Origin: Brevibacillus daliensis
GTDB lineage: Bacteria; Bacillota; Bacilli; Brevibacillales; Brevibacillaceae
Direction: 5' to 3'
Length of the DNA stretch: 64,000 bases
NCBI RefSeq assembly: GCF_021245735.1
Contig: NZ_JAJISB010000025.1
Location: forward strand, 1 to 64,000
Shown: positions 1 to 8,737 of the stretch, in pieces
Numbering within the stretch: position 1 is the first letter of the stretch
How the letters are laid out: the number at the start of each line of letters is the position of its first letter
Notes under the pieces: model-generated
Seen by the model: the letters and a program-made list of their open reading frames with translations, nothing else
What the model was told of the DNA's origin: nothing
The model's database searches: none
Program-made: the position numbers and the translations under genes

Positions 1-36
1 TGTCATACAGGGGTTCGAATCCCCTACGGGTCACCA
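1..36 (+). tRNA. tRNA-Glu, 3' part only
   Basis: The T-arm (AGGGG, TTCGAAT, CCCCT), the acceptor 3' strand ACGGGTC, discriminator A and an encoded CCA are present. The gene begins before the window, so the anticodon is not visible. Glu is inferred because the 3' end matches the usual Bacillus tRNA-Glu end. Confidence 0.75.
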
Positions 37-74
37 TTTTTTAATTAGTTTCTCGCTAGATTGCGAGGATATCT

Positions 75-150
75 GGAGGCTTAGCTCAGCTGGGAGAGCA
101 TCTGCCTTACAAGCAGAGGGTCGGCGGTTCGATCCCGTCAGCCTCCACCA
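75..150 (+). tRNA. tRNA-Val (UAC)
   Basis: The acceptor stem GGAGGCT pairs with AGCCTCC. The anticodon loop CTTACAA gives UAC, and CCA is encoded. Confidence 0.95.
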
Positions 151-170
151 TTTAATTTTATAATTATTGT

Positions 171-247
<77 letters not shown>

Positions 248-251
248 AAAT

Positions 252-328
252 GGAGCTGTGGTGAAGTTGGAGTTCACGCCGGTCTGTCACACCGGAGGTC
301 GCGGGTTCGAGTCCCGTCAGCTCCGCCA
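252..328 (+). tRNA. tRNA-Asp (GUC)
   Basis: The acceptor GGAGCTG pairs with CAGCTCC. The loop CTGTCAC gives anticodon GUC, the discriminator is G, and CCA is encoded. Confidence 0.95.
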
Positions 329-365
329 TTTTTCTTATAAATGGCGGTAAAAATTTAAAAAGTAT

Positions 366-440
<75 letters not shown>

Positions 441-448
441 TTTATTGC

Positions 449-522
449 AGGGGCATAGTTTAACGGTAGAACAAAAGTCTCCAAAACTTTTGGCGTGGGT
501 TCGATTCCTGCTGCCCCTGCCA
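449..522 (+). tRNA. tRNA-Trp (CCA)
   Basis: The acceptor AGGGGCA pairs with TGCCCCT. The loop CTCCAAA gives anticodon CCA, the discriminator is G, and the 3' CCA is encoded. Confidence 0.95.
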
Positions 523-532
523 TTAATTTTAT

Positions 533-608
533 GGCGATCGTGGCGAAGTGGTTAACGCATCGGATTGTGGTTCCGACATTCGTGGGTTCGATTCCCATCG
601 GTCGCCCC
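533..608 (+). tRNA. tRNA-His (GUG)
   Basis: The extra G-1 (533) faces discriminator C (606), the hallmark of tRNA-His. GCGATCG pairs with CGGTCGC and the anticodon is GTG. The DNA continues CCT rather than CCA. Confidence 0.94.
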
Positions 609-618
609 TGTTTTTTCT

Positions 619-694
619 GCGGACGTAGCTCAATTGGTAGAGCGTCGCCTTGCCAAGGCGAAGGTCGAGGGTTCGAGACCCTTCGTCCGCTCCA
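619..694 (+). tRNA. tRNA-Gly (GCC)
   Basis: The acceptor GCGGACG pairs with CGTCCGC. The loop TTGCCAA gives anticodon GCC, and CCA is encoded. Confidence 0.95.
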
Positions 695-702
695 TATAGC
701 CT

Positions 703-776
703 GGAGGTATAGCCAAGTGGTAAGGCACGGGTCTGCAAAACCCTTATCCCCGGTTCAAATCCGGGTACCTCCTCCA
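703..776 (+). tRNA. tRNA-Cys (GCA)
   Basis: The acceptor GGAGGTA pairs with TACCTCC. The loop CTGCAAA gives anticodon GCA, and CCA is encoded. Confidence 0.95.
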
Positions 777-848
777 TAATATTCGTAGAAAACTATTGTA
801 ATCAATAATTAATTGTGATAGACTTCTGCTTAGATAATTTTATAACTT

Positions 849-931
849 GCCGGTATGGCGGAATTGGCAGACGCGCGCGACTCAAAATCGCGAGGGAAAC
901 CGTGGGGGTTCAAGTCCCTCTACCGGCACCA
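849..931 (+). tRNA. tRNA-Leu (CAA)
   Basis: Long class II tRNA with a variable arm (GAGGGAAACCGTG). GCCGGTA pairs with TACCGGC, the loop CTCAAAA gives anticodon CAA, and CCA is encoded. It is the last tRNA of the cluster. Confidence 0.95.
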
Positions 932-944
932 TATTACATAAGCT

Positions 945-977
945 AACTTTCTTTCGACTGAAGGAAAGTTTTTTTAC
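945..977 (+). terminator. terminator of the tRNA operon
   Basis: A 10-bp stem (AACTTTCTTT with AAGGAAAGTT, one G-U pair) closes a short loop and is followed by seven T. It lies 13 bp after tRNA-Leu. Confidence 0.85.
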
Positions 978-1098
978 TGTATTAGAACGTATAAACTGCT
1001 GAGCAAGGCAGGAATAATTCTAACTATTAGAAAAGGTTCCTTTTTATTTTGGTAAATAATTGGTATAGAACAGATGCCTGAAAGAAGGTAAATGTAAG

Positions 1099-2424
1099 AT
1101 GAAATATAGTTTGTACCAAACTCCTCCTGGTAGAGTAACGCTTCTAGCATCCATACAATGGTTAATCGTAACCTTGTCCTCGAGTATAGCGGTCCCAATT
1201 GTAATTGGAGAAGCATATGGCCTTACCGAAGCAGCTACAGCAGTGTTTATTCAACAGACGCTTTTTTATATCGGTGTAGCATCATTTATTCAAGTATGGA
1301 TAGGGCATAGGTATCCAATGATGGAAGCTCCTGCTGGTCTCTGGTGGAGTATTTTTATCATACTATCTCAAATTGGGGTTTCAATGGGATTAGCACCGCA
1401 GGAAATTGGGCAGTCCTTCCAGTTAGGAATGGTAATATCTGGTGTTATTTTTCTAGTTCTTGGTTTGACCAAATCAATAAGTAGTTTACAAAGGTTATTC
1501 ACCCCAGCAGTAACGGGAACTTATATGGTACTTCTGGCTGTATCCTTAGCAGCCAATTTTATTAGTGGTATGCTTGGTGTCGGTATTAATAATTCGACAA
1601 CCGTTGTACCTGGTATTGCACTTGCATCAATCGCTATAATAACGATTGTTCTCGTATGTCTTAGAATAAAAGCATTGGCGAGTTATGCGGTACTAATAGG
1701 GATGTTAGCTGGATGGGCATTATATGCCGCTTTGGGTTGGACACAGCCGGTACGTGAGGCAACTGCTCTAATAACTATGCCGCAATTGTTCTTCTGGGGA
1801 CCTTTTCACTGGAATCTGGGAATCGTTGTGACGTGCGTCTTAACCTCGCTTATCCTTCTTACTAATTTAATAACGAGTGTTGCCGTAATTGGGATAGCGA
1901 CTGATAAAAAAGCTGAAAGTAAGGAATTCGACCGTGGTGGTATTTTTACTGGTGTATCCCATTTTGTGTCGGGTTTTTCTGGAGTCGTGGGTATGATACC
2001 TTTGACGCTCGCAGCTGCAGTCGTGCAAACGACAAAAATAGCTTCCCGATTACCTTTTATGATAGCAATGATATTAATGATGCTGATCGGTATTTTTCCT
2101 AGTATTTCTAATTTATTAGCCACTCTGCCTACACCAGTTGCTTATGCAGCTATGTTTGTTGCTTACTCGCAGATTCTTGGATTTGGACTGAGAGATTTAA
2201 AACGACTTGATTTCGATGAGCGAAATATCATTGTCGTTGGTAGTTCACTTCTACTGGGGATTGGGTTGATGTTTTTATCGCCTGGGGCTTGGGTAGAGAT
2301 GTATCCTATGTTTAGTTTCTTATTTAGTAATGGATTGTTAGTGGGAGTTATTGTATCTCTACTTTTAGAGCATGTTATTTATCGTAAACCAAGAGAAGAA
2401 AAAAGAGACGAATCTGCCAGATAA
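1099..2424 (+). CDS. NCS2-family uracil/xanthine permease
   Basis: A 441-residue polytopic membrane protein, probably a proton-coupled nucleobase importer in the cell membrane. About 12 hydrophobic segments run through nearly the whole length. Family features are the Pro/Gly-rich MEAPAGLWW stretch near residue 75 and the PLTLAAAVVQTTKIASR region near residue 300. The length fits NCS2 transporters. The ATG follows AAGG at suitable spacing. I could not recognise a purine riboswitch in the roughly 120-bp leader. It is a single gene with its own terminator. Whether it carries uracil, xanthine or another purine cannot be told from sequence alone. Confidence 0.85.
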   Translation: MKYSLYQTPPGRVTLLASIQWLIVTLSSSIAVPIVIGEAYGLTEAATAVFIQQTLFYIGVASFIQVWIGHRYPMMEAPAGLWWSIFIILSQIGVSMGLAPQEIGQSFQLGMVISGVIFLVLGLTKSISSLQRLFTPAVTGTYMVLLAVSLAANFISGMLGVGINNSTTVVPGIALASIAIITIVLVCLRIKALASYAVLIGMLAGWALYAALGWTQPVREATALITMPQLFFWGPFHWNLGIVVTCVLTSLILLTNLITSVAVIGIATDKKAESKEFDRGGIFTGVSHFVSGFSGVVGMIPLTLAAAVVQTTKIASRLPFMIAMILMMLIGIFPSISNLLATLPTPVAYAAMFVAYSQILGFGLRDLKRLDFDERNIIVVGSSLLLGIGLMFLSPGAWVEMYPMFSFLFSNGLLVGVIVSLLLEHVIYRKPREEKRDESAR

Positions 2425-2440
2425 GATTCGTCTCTTTTTT
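2405..2440 (+). terminator. terminator of the permease gene
   Basis: A perfect 11-bp stem (GAGACGAATCT / AGATTCGTCTC) with an 8-base loop and TTTTTT. The stop codon lies inside the hairpin. Confidence 0.93.
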
Positions 2441-2515
2441 GTGAATAGGAATGATCTTTTATTATTGTGCGGGTCAAAAGTATGGCAATGCTATTTACAT
2501 GTAAAACGATTTTAA

Positions 2516-3187
2516 TTACTGAACTAATGCAGTACCAGTTACTTCTCCTCCGTTGATTTCGGACATCATACGGGCGGTTGAGCCAACAATTTTATCGCGT
2601 TCATTAAGTGAAATTCCTGGTGGAAAGAAAATAATTTGCAAAAGATCTTTGCTGGATTCTGTTACACAGGTTCTCGTAGAATCAACAATGGGACTTCCAA
2701 AAGCACCTTGTTGGTCTGACAGAACGAGTTTGTTAGCCATATGTACTTCTCTACCGTTTAAACCATCATAGCTATCAGCTTCTGTGCCGATTCTGCAATT
2801 AACAGGTCCATTTATTTGAGAAAGGTCATACAGCCCGTAAGGAAAGGCATGAGTAATTGATAGGAAATTATTAATATCTACAGCACTGTTTACAAAATGA
2901 AAGGAATTGCCTTGTAACAAGCGGCGCAATAGTGCTTCAGATGAAGGACGATAGCGGCTAGGATCTGTACCAAGCTTTTTGAAAGCTTTTCGCCATTGCT
3001 CAATTCCAGCAATTTTTGTTAGCTTGTCCGTAGAATGTTCAAGGCGAAGTGTTTCAATAAATAATTGAATGCGCCCCTTAATCATTTTGGGGGAGTCAGA
3101 GATTGAGAGATTGGCAAATTGAATGACGCCTAGCGAGAGTTCAGAAGCTTTTTCTTTAACAGATGAATCAAGTTTTACCATCGTCAA
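2516..3187 (-). CDS. B3/4 domain protein (PheT-like)
   Basis: A 223-residue soluble protein resembling the B3/B4 tRNA-binding/editing domain of phenylalanyl-tRNA synthetase beta, found as a stand-alone protein in many bacteria. Visible family features are WRKAFKKLGTDPSRYRPSSEAL (in part, residues 65-86), the VNSAVDINN stretch near residue 100 and GREVHMANKLVL near 145. A TTG start is chosen because GGAGAG lies 7 bases upstream; the in-frame ATG two codons later is the alternative. It stands alone between opposite-strand genes. Editing of mischarged tRNA is suggested for the family but is not shown here. Confidence 0.8.
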   Translation of the reverse strand: MTMVKLDSSVKEKASELSLGVIQFANLSISDSPKMIKGRIQLFIETLRLEHSTDKLTKIAGIEQWRKAFKKLGTDPSRYRPSSEALLRRLLQGNSFHFVNSAVDINNFLSITHAFPYGLYDLSQINGPVNCRIGTEADSYDGLNGREVHMANKLVLSDQQGAFGSPIVDSTRTCVTESSKDLLQIIFFPPGISLNERDKIVGSTARMMSEINGGEVTGTALVQ

Positions 3188-3424
3188 ATCTATTCTCTCC
3201 TTTCACAAATATCCTGTAAGTAAGTATAGCATATGTCAATTATCAGGCTGAACTTCGGTACTGGATAATGAATATGGAGGATTGAGAATGGCATGAAAAG
3301 ACATTGAGTTTCCCTGTTTATTCACGTAACATGGGGATTACAAGTTTGGAACAAAAAAGCTTTTTGTAGAAAGCTTTATCTTTTTATACAATGTTTGTAG
3401 AAAGCAAGGAGGTAACTCAAGTTA

Positions 3425-3862
3425 ATGATGAAAGATGTCATGATATATACAGATGGAGCATGTTCTGGTAACCCTGGACCAGGTGGTTGGGGAGCAGTAC
3501 TCTTTTATGGTGAACATAAAAAAGAAATGTCTGGCTATGCAGAGAATACAACGAATAACCGTATGGAGCTACAGGCAGCGATTGAAGCACTGTCCATTTT
3601 AAAAGAACCATGTAAGGTTACGTTACACAGTGATAGTGCATACCTGGTTAACTGTTTCCAACAGGGGTGGTATAAGGGCTGGCTGAAAAAAGGGTGGAAA
3701 AACAGCAAGAATCAACCTGTCGAGAATCAGGACCAGTGGAAAGAGCTGCTGAAGTTAATGGAAAAACATGATGTAACTTATGTAAAAGTTAAAGGGCATG
3801 CGGATAACGAGTGGAACAATCGTTGCGATGAATTAGCTGTAGGAGCGATTAAGAGACGGTGA
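3425..3862 (+). CDS. rnhA: ribonuclease HI
   Basis: It cuts the RNA strand of RNA-DNA hybrids, for example R-loops and primers. The 145 residues match bacterial type-1 RNase HI. The metal-binding set is present: D10 in YTDGACSGNPGPGGWG, E48 in NNRMELQA, D70 in HSDSAYL and D135 in NNRCDELA, with H125 in the flexible loop (VKGHADN). AGGAGG lies 12 bases before the ATG; the next codon is also ATG and would have slightly better alternative spacing. The stop overlaps the next gene's GTG, so queG is probably translationally coupled. Confidence 0.95.
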   Translation: MMKDVMIYTDGACSGNPGPGGWGAVLFYGEHKKEMSGYAENTTNNRMELQAAIEALSILKEPCKVTLHSDSAYLVNCFQQGWYKGWLKKGWKNSKNQPVENQDQWKELLKLMEKHDVTYVKVKGHADNEWNNRCDELAVGAIKRR

Positions 3863-5037
3863 GATCACATTCAGATCAACAGTACTGGCAACAGACAAAA
3901 GAATCGATTCAAGCATACGCCAAAGAGATTGGGATCGATAAAATTGGATTTGCATCAGCAGATCCTTTTCTGGAATTGAAAGAACGACTGCTAGTTCATC
4001 GTGAAAAGGGATATGAATCAGGTTTTGAGGAATCAGACATTGATAAGCGTGTTTATCCAGAGCTTTCATTGGAAGGTGCACGCTCATTAATTGCAATTGC
4101 AATAGCCTACCCATCCAAAATGACTGGATTCCCTAAATCAGAGCCGGGAGCTTATAGGGGGATCATGGCACGTTCTGCATGGGGGCTAGATTATCATCAC
4201 ATCTTGAGAGAGAAGTTGCAACAACTTGCTACTTTTATACAGGAACAAGAACCATTAGCTAAAGTGGAATCCATGGTAGATACTGGAGCCCTTTCAGATC
4301 GTGCTGTTGCCGAACGTGCTGGCTTAGGATGGATCGGTAAAAACACATCGTTAATTACTCCTGAATTTGGCTCTTATGTGTACTTAGGAGAATTAATTAC
4401 GACTCTTCCACTCCCACCTGATCAACCTATGGAGGATCAATGTGGTGATTGTACACGATGCATTGATGTTTGCCCAACCAATGCGATTGTACAAGGTGGG
4501 CAGCTTAATTCTCAACGTTGTGTGGGGTTTTTAACACAGGTGAAAACAGAGATACCAGAAGAATTCCGAGAAAAAATTGGTAATCGATTATATGGGTGCG
4601 ATACCTGTCAAACCATTTGCCCTAAAAACAAAGGAATGCACTTTACTCATCATCCAGAAACCCTTCCTGATCCGGAATTAGCAAAACCACTGTTACTCCC
4701 ACTTCTCCGTATTGGAAACAAGGAATTTAAAGAAAAATTTGGTCCAACAGCAGCTGCTTGGCGAGGGAAAAAACCTATTCAACGAAATGCAATATTAGCG
4801 CTTGCCCACTTTAAGGACAAGTCGTCAATTCCAGAACTAGCTAAACTATTACAGGAAGATCCTCGTCCAGATATGCGTAGTATCATAGCTTGGTCATTAA
4901 GAAAAATTGGCGGAGAGGAAGCGAGAGATGCATTGCTTCAAGCAGGCGCCAGAGAAAAAGAAGAAAGCGTACGAGCTGAAATTACGAAAAGTCTTCAGCT
5001 TATTGAGGAATCGCTATCAGATAGTAAGGAGGAATAG
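3859..5037 (+). CDS. queG: epoxyqueuosine reductase
   Basis: A cobalamin-dependent iron-sulfur enzyme for the last step of queuosine synthesis in tRNA (epoxyqueuosine to queuosine). Two [4Fe-4S] motifs are visible: CGDCTRCIDVCP (Cys 195, 198, 201, 205) and GCDTCQTICP (Cys 247, 250, 254). The AERAGLGWIGKN block typical of QueG is near residue 150. A C-terminal HEAT-like region follows from about 310. The GTG start overlaps the rnhA stop (GTGA). B. subtilis has the orthologue yhbA at the same place next to yhbB and trmL. Confidence 0.94.
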   Translation: MRSHSDQQYWQQTKESIQAYAKEIGIDKIGFASADPFLELKERLLVHREKGYESGFEESDIDKRVYPELSLEGARSLIAIAIAYPSKMTGFPKSEPGAYRGIMARSAWGLDYHHILREKLQQLATFIQEQEPLAKVESMVDTGALSDRAVAERAGLGWIGKNTSLITPEFGSYVYLGELITTLPLPPDQPMEDQCGDCTRCIDVCPTNAIVQGGQLNSQRCVGFLTQVKTEIPEEFREKIGNRLYGCDTCQTICPKNKGMHFTHHPETLPDPELAKPLLLPLLRIGNKEFKEKFGPTAAAWRGKKPIQRNAILALAHFKDKSSIPELAKLLQEDPRPDMRSIIAWSLRKIGGEEARDALLQAGAREKEESVRAEITKSLQLIEESLSDSKEE

Positions 5038-5039
5038 AC

Positions 5040-5564
5040 GTGAGCGTATTACAATACTCTTTTATTGACTCGCCAATTGGAGCCTTAACCATTGTTACTA
5101 GTCAGAAAGGTCTTTGTTTGGTGGAATTTGGAAAAGATGAGTCCAATATGCAAGCGATAAGGAAGTACTGCCAAAAATGGGGGCATACGCTGGAAGAAGA
5201 ACCGGCACTTGAGGCACATAAAGAGTTGCATCAACAGATAACCCAGTTTTTTGAAGGGAAACAAAAAATATTCGACATACAACTAGATTTAAAAGGAACC
5301 CCATTTCAGTGCAAAGTGTGGAATGCGTTGTTGCAAATTCCATATGGTGAGACACGCTCGTATAAACAGGTAGCAGAGGCTATTGGTTCGGAAAAAGCGG
5401 TGCGTGCTGTGGGTGGTGCCAACAACAAAAATCCAGTTCCTATCATAGTGCCTTGCCACCGGGTTATAGGTGCAGGAGGCTCTTTGGTCGGCTATGGTGG
5501 CGGCTTATCAATTAAGGAGCATCTATTGGGACTTGAAGGAGTAATACCTGTAGGAAGTAAGTGA
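5040..5564 (+). CDS. ogt: methylated-DNA-[protein]-cysteine S-methyltransferase
   Basis: A suicide repair protein that moves alkyl groups from O6-alkylguanine to its own cysteine. The acceptor is C139 in PCHRVIG. The helix-turn-helix region (VAEAIGSEKAVRAVGGA, residues 111-127) and the FEGKQ N-domain element are visible. Its 174 residues are normal for Ogt/AdaB. AAGGAGGA lies 6 bases before a GTG start, 2 bp after queG, so the two are co-transcribed. Several Bacillus paralogues exist, so the exact gene name (ogt or adaB) is uncertain. Confidence 0.92.
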   Translation: MSVLQYSFIDSPIGALTIVTSQKGLCLVEFGKDESNMQAIRKYCQKWGHTLEEEPALEAHKELHQQITQFFEGKQKIFDIQLDLKGTPFQCKVWNALLQIPYGETRSYKQVAEAIGSEKAVRAVGGANNKNPVPIIVPCHRVIGAGGSLVGYGGGLSIKEHLLGLEGVIPVGSK

Positions 5565-5706
5565 CATGAACTGAATCCACCAGTTTTTTCATGGGTCAAG
5601 CACTCTTCCCATATACTTGTGAGGAAATACCTTTCCTGTCCTTGTGGATTATAGGAACTACGTAGATAGGAAGGTAGAATTCCCAAGTAAGGGAGGAGGT
5701 CTGCAA

Positions 5707-6744
5707 ATGAGACCGGACTCAGGTGAAGCATTACAGCAACAATCTGATCAAACTATGGTTAATCAGATTGATCATCCCATGAGAGTACCAGTATGGAAAG
5801 AACAGATTGATCGATATGTGGCTGAGATCGACCAGGCAGCGCTCCATTACTCCATTCCCGATCTACTTTTTCCATTGTATAAAGAGAGCGAAGCTGCTAA
5901 AAGCAGTTTGGATGAATGGAGCAAGGATTGGAATGAACTTCAGACAGCAGGTGTGCAACCAGAAGCTCTCTACACCGTCCTGCTTCCCTCATATACAGCA
6001 GTTAGTCGGATGGAGATCGTAATGGTGGGAACCATTGTTAGACGCTTCTATTATCGAATAGAGGCGGCAAATGACCTTCATTTTCACGAAACAGAACAGC
6101 ATGTAGAGATAAAATTGCTGTCAGGCGATATGGGAGACTGGAAGTTTGCTAATGTATGGGGATTACCTGAAAAAATGCCAGCCAATAAACATAAACTACA
6201 TTTGATTCAGAACGATCCTATTGAGGCGGAAGGGACTGTCTCTTTAGCACAGACAGGGCGATACGACAGAGCAGCGGCAGTTGCTTACGCGAATCAATTT
6301 TGGGAAGTACCGAATCCAGCCTACCCGTATTTTAAAGATGATTGCACGAACTTTATTTCTCAATGTTTGTTTGCAGGTAATATTCCTATGATCTTTAGCA
6401 ATAGTAGAGCCAAGGGTTGGTGGTATCGACATCGAAATGAAGGATGGAGCTTTAGTTGGGCAATTGCCAACAGCTTGAAAAACTTACTTGCTTCAGGCGG
6501 AGCACCATTTTATGCTCAAGCGGTACAATCTCCGCAAGAGCTGGATTTAGGAGATATTATTTGCTATGATTTTGACGGAGATGGAAGGTTCCAGCATAAT
6601 ACAATTGTGGTTGCCAAGGATGAAGAAGGCATGCCGCTTGTTAATGCGCATACCTATAACAGTGCTAACCGTAACTGGGCATATTTAGATTCCACAGCAT
6701 ACACCCCTCAAATGAAATACGCATTTTTTCATATAAGAGCGTGA
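5707..6744 (+). CDS. yhbB: secretion-independent amidase-domain protein, YhbB-like
   Basis: Its 345 residues carry a C-terminal Amidase_6-type (NlpC/P60-like papain fold) domain, seen as KDDCTNFISQCLFAG with the likely nucleophile C213, and FQHNTIVV with the likely catalytic H297. The residues before about 175 look like a separate alpha/beta region. No signal peptide is visible. The ATG at 5707 is chosen because GGGAGGAGG lies 7 bases upstream; a GTG 63 bases earlier has no such site. Its place after queG matches yhbB of B. subtilis. The substrate is probably peptidoglycan or a peptide bond but is not established. Confidence 0.85.
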   Translation: MRPDSGEALQQQSDQTMVNQIDHPMRVPVWKEQIDRYVAEIDQAALHYSIPDLLFPLYKESEAAKSSLDEWSKDWNELQTAGVQPEALYTVLLPSYTAVSRMEIVMVGTIVRRFYYRIEAANDLHFHETEQHVEIKLLSGDMGDWKFANVWGLPEKMPANKHKLHLIQNDPIEAEGTVSLAQTGRYDRAAAVAYANQFWEVPNPAYPYFKDDCTNFISQCLFAGNIPMIFSNSRAKGWWYRHRNEGWSFSWAIANSLKNLLASGGAPFYAQAVQSPQELDLGDIICYDFDGDGRFQHNTIVVAKDEEGMPLVNAHTYNSANRNWAYLDSTAYTPQMKYAFFHIRA

Positions 6745-6768
6745 AGTCATTTATAATATATACTGCGC

Positions 6769-6822
6769 AAAACGAACAGGAAAGTGAAAAGGGGAGGTTA
6801 CTTTTCTTATCCTGTTCGTTTT
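6769..6822 (+). terminator. terminator after the yhbB-like gene
   Basis: A perfect 13-bp stem (AAAACGAACAGGA / TCCTGTTCGTTTT) encloses a smaller hairpin. The tail is TTTT then C. Confidence 0.8.
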
Positions 6823-6830
6823 CACTTGAT

Positions 6831-6851
6831 AGATAAGAATTTATAAAAATT
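6831..6851. repeat. R3 repeat, left half
   Basis: AGATAAGAATTTATAAAAAT matches the left arm and centre of the R3 palindrome at 63563. The right arm is missing and the DNA runs straight into the TGTAGTGGG flank seen before R1 elements, suggesting a junction of two repeat families. Confidence 0.6.
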
Positions 6852-6907
6852 TTCATGTAGTGGGCTTGCAGTGGAAAGAAAAAACTCAAATAAAACTAAA
6901 AATATGA

Positions 6908-7011
6908 GAAATCAGCTTCTCTTTTCACACAGAGCGTATTGGCGGAGCGGACAGTCTAACCACTTGCGGGCGAAGACTTTTAGCTAAGTATGAAAAGAGA
7001 AGCTGATTTTC
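6908..7011. repeat. R2 repeat, short copy
   Basis: Inverted ends (AAATCAGCTTCTCTTTTCA and its complement, 6991-7011) flank a core of only about 65 bp that contains GAGCGGACAGTC and TGCGGGCGAAGAC. The full copies at 33293 and 47294 are about 204 bp, so roughly 100 bp of the centre is missing here. It is followed by CTCCACTATGGTAGGAAGA as in the other copies. With the half R3 and the terminator it fills the 6745-7140 gap. Confidence 0.85.
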
Positions 7012-7143
7012 TCCACTATGGTAGGAAGAAGACGATCTTCTTTCTTATTTCCCAATTTGCTTATGAGTGGGGAACGGTCGCCACCAAAGCAAATCCTTGT
7101 TATAATTAATTCTTGTTAGTTAGTTGAAGGAGAGTTTACGTCT

Positions 7144-7617
7144 ATGTCTATACATATTGTGCTTCACGAACCGTTAATCCCGTCCAACACAGGAAATATA
7201 GCCAGAACTTGTGCAGCAACAGGGGTACATCTGCATTTGATACGTCCACTTGGTTTTTCTACAGATGATAAAGCATTGAAACGAGCAGGTTTGGATTATT
7301 GGCATGCTGTTCATGTGTTTTATTACGATAGCTTTGCTCATTTTGAAGAGGTACATGCTGGTCATAAGCATCGCTTTTTCTTTGTGGAGACTAGTGGGGA
7401 AAAAGCTTACAGTGATGTTGCTTTTCAGGATGGTGACTTTATTGTACTGGGAAAAGAGACAAGCGGTCTTCCAGAAGAACTTTTACAGGACTATCCGAAA
7501 GATCAGGTTATTCGTATTCCCATGGGCACTGCTACTCGGTCATTAAACCTGTCTAATTGTGCGGCGATTGTTACGTTCGAAGCCCTTCGACAAATCGGTT
7601 TTCCCGGTTTAAAGTAG
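7144..7617 (+). CDS. trmL: tRNA (cytidine/uridine(34)-2'-O)-methyltransferase
   Basis: A SPOUT-class enzyme that methylates the wobble-base ribose of certain leucine tRNAs using S-adenosylmethionine. The knotted-fold signatures are present: HEPLIPSNTGNIART near the N-terminus, GKETSGLP near residue 105 and IPMGTATRSLNLSNCAA near 125-145. The 157-residue length is typical of TrmL. GAAGGAGAG precedes the ATG. B. subtilis calls this gene cspR/trmL and has it after yhbB, as here. Confidence 0.94.
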   Translation: MSIHIVLHEPLIPSNTGNIARTCAATGVHLHLIRPLGFSTDDKALKRAGLDYWHAVHVFYYDSFAHFEEVHAGHKHRFFFVETSGEKAYSDVAFQDGDFIVLGKETSGLPEELLQDYPKDQVIRIPMGTATRSLNLSNCAAIVTFEALRQIGFPGLK

Positions 7618-7648
7618 GTTTATAGCAAAAGAAAGAGGAGAGAACAAG

Positions 7649-8377
7649 ATGGGAGTCTCAACGACGATTTTTTTTGATCTGGATGGCACACTATTGGAGA
7701 TGAACGGTGATGAGTTTATAAATAATTATATGCTCGAATTAACCAAGTTTGTGGGCGACCGTTTTGAACCAAAGCAGCTAGTAGCATGGATTTGGGATGC
7801 TACCAAAGCTGTAGTTGTTAGCCAGGAAACGGACAAGACGAATGAACAAGTATTTATAGAACGCTTTATTGAAATAAGCGGGGCAAACAAAGAAGAGGTT
7901 TGGCCAATATTTGATGCGTTTTATAATGAAATTTTTCCTACGCTTTCCTATCTGACGCTACCTTCCCCTTGGGGTAAAAAACTAGTTGAAGCTGCAAAAG
8001 AACAAGGATATCGTGTTGCCGTTACCACTAATCCTTTATTTCCTAAAAATGCGATCTATGCCAGGCTGGAATGGATTGGACTAACTGCAGAGGACTTTGA
8101 ATGGGTAACCATTTATGAGACATCTCACTTTACTAAACCGAATCCAGCTTATTATCAGGAAGTATGCGATGAGCTTGGAGTACAACCTGAGGAAGTAATT
8201 ATGGTAGGTAACAATATGCAAGAGGACATGGTTGCAAGCAAGCTTGGGATGAAAACATTCCTGGTCACGAATTATCTCTCAGACAAGGGTGAACCTATAT
8301 ATGAGATTGACCAAAAAGGAACGTTTGAGGAACTGTATGAAGCGATAACAGAACGTACTGGTGTCTTCGCAAAATAA
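7649..8377 (+). CDS. HAD-family hydrolase
   Basis: Probably a cytoplasmic small-molecule phosphatase. HAD motif I is FFDLDGTL (Asp nucleophile and acid/base, residues 9-16). Motif II is TTNP near residue 130. Motif III Lys lies in HFTKPNPAYY near 170, and motif IV is MVGNNMQED near 190. The alpha-helical cap lies between motifs I and II. AAAGAGGAGAG precedes the ATG, 31 bp after trmL, so the two may share a transcript. The substrate is unknown. Confidence 0.88.
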   Translation: MGVSTTIFFDLDGTLLEMNGDEFINNYMLELTKFVGDRFEPKQLVAWIWDATKAVVVSQETDKTNEQVFIERFIEISGANKEEVWPIFDAFYNEIFPTLSYLTLPSPWGKKLVEAAKEQGYRVAVTTNPLFPKNAIYARLEWIGLTAEDFEWVTIYETSHFTKPNPAYYQEVCDELGVQPEEVIMVGNNMQEDMVASKLGMKTFLVTNYLSDKGEPIYEIDQKGTFEELYEAITERTGVFAK

Positions 8378-8434
8378 GTATGGTTGTCGAGAGCGAATTG
8401 ATATGTGAATCAACCAAATAATCAAAATAAAAGA

Positions 8435-8475
8435 AGCGCATCCTTTTCGTTAGAGGGATGCGCTGTATTCATTTT
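8435..8475 (+). terminator. terminator after the HAD gene
   Basis: A 10-bp stem (AGCGCATCC.. / ..GGATGCGCT) with an 11-base loop is followed by GTATTCATTTTT. Confidence 0.75.
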
Positions 8476-8548
8476 TGTCTGATTGAAAGTTTTATGTTTT
8501 CAGACAGTAATGAACGCACAAAGGCGAATGGAAACTAATGTACCGATT

Positions 8549-8641
8549 TTATAAGTTCCATGTTTTGTCTTCGTTATAACCAGCTGTCAAAATAAAGAAC
8601 AGGAAGGTAATAAAAGTGGCAGTCACTATAAATAAACCCAT
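8549..8641 (-). CDS. possible 30-residue membrane peptide
   Basis: An ATG-initiated frame on the minus strand encodes about 30 residues: a hydrophobic helix (FIVTATFITFLFFILTAG) and a short polar tail (YNEDKTWNL). AAAGGAG lies 9 bases upstream of the ATG, an unusually good site for so small a frame. Such single-helix peptides are common in Bacillales and often partner larger membrane proteins. No family is recognised, and expression is an inference from the ribosome site only. It sits in the 730-bp gap between the HAD gene and prkA. Confidence 0.5.
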   Translation of the reverse strand: MGLFIVTATFITFLFFILTAGYNEDKTWNL

Positions 8642-8737
8642 GTGTGAGAACTCCTTTCGATTCAGTAGTATCTTCCATTATAACCGAGCTTGCCCATTTT
8701 TGAAAACTAATGAAAGTTGACAGATTTGTTTAACACA

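Noticed and set aside
984-1098. A purine riboswitch before the NCS2 permease gene.
   Set aside because: I could not find the three-helix core or its conserved loop bases in the 120-bp leader.
5565-5700. A terminator between the alkyltransferase and yhbB-like genes.
   Set aside because: The stem before the six T is only four base pairs, so it is too weak to list.
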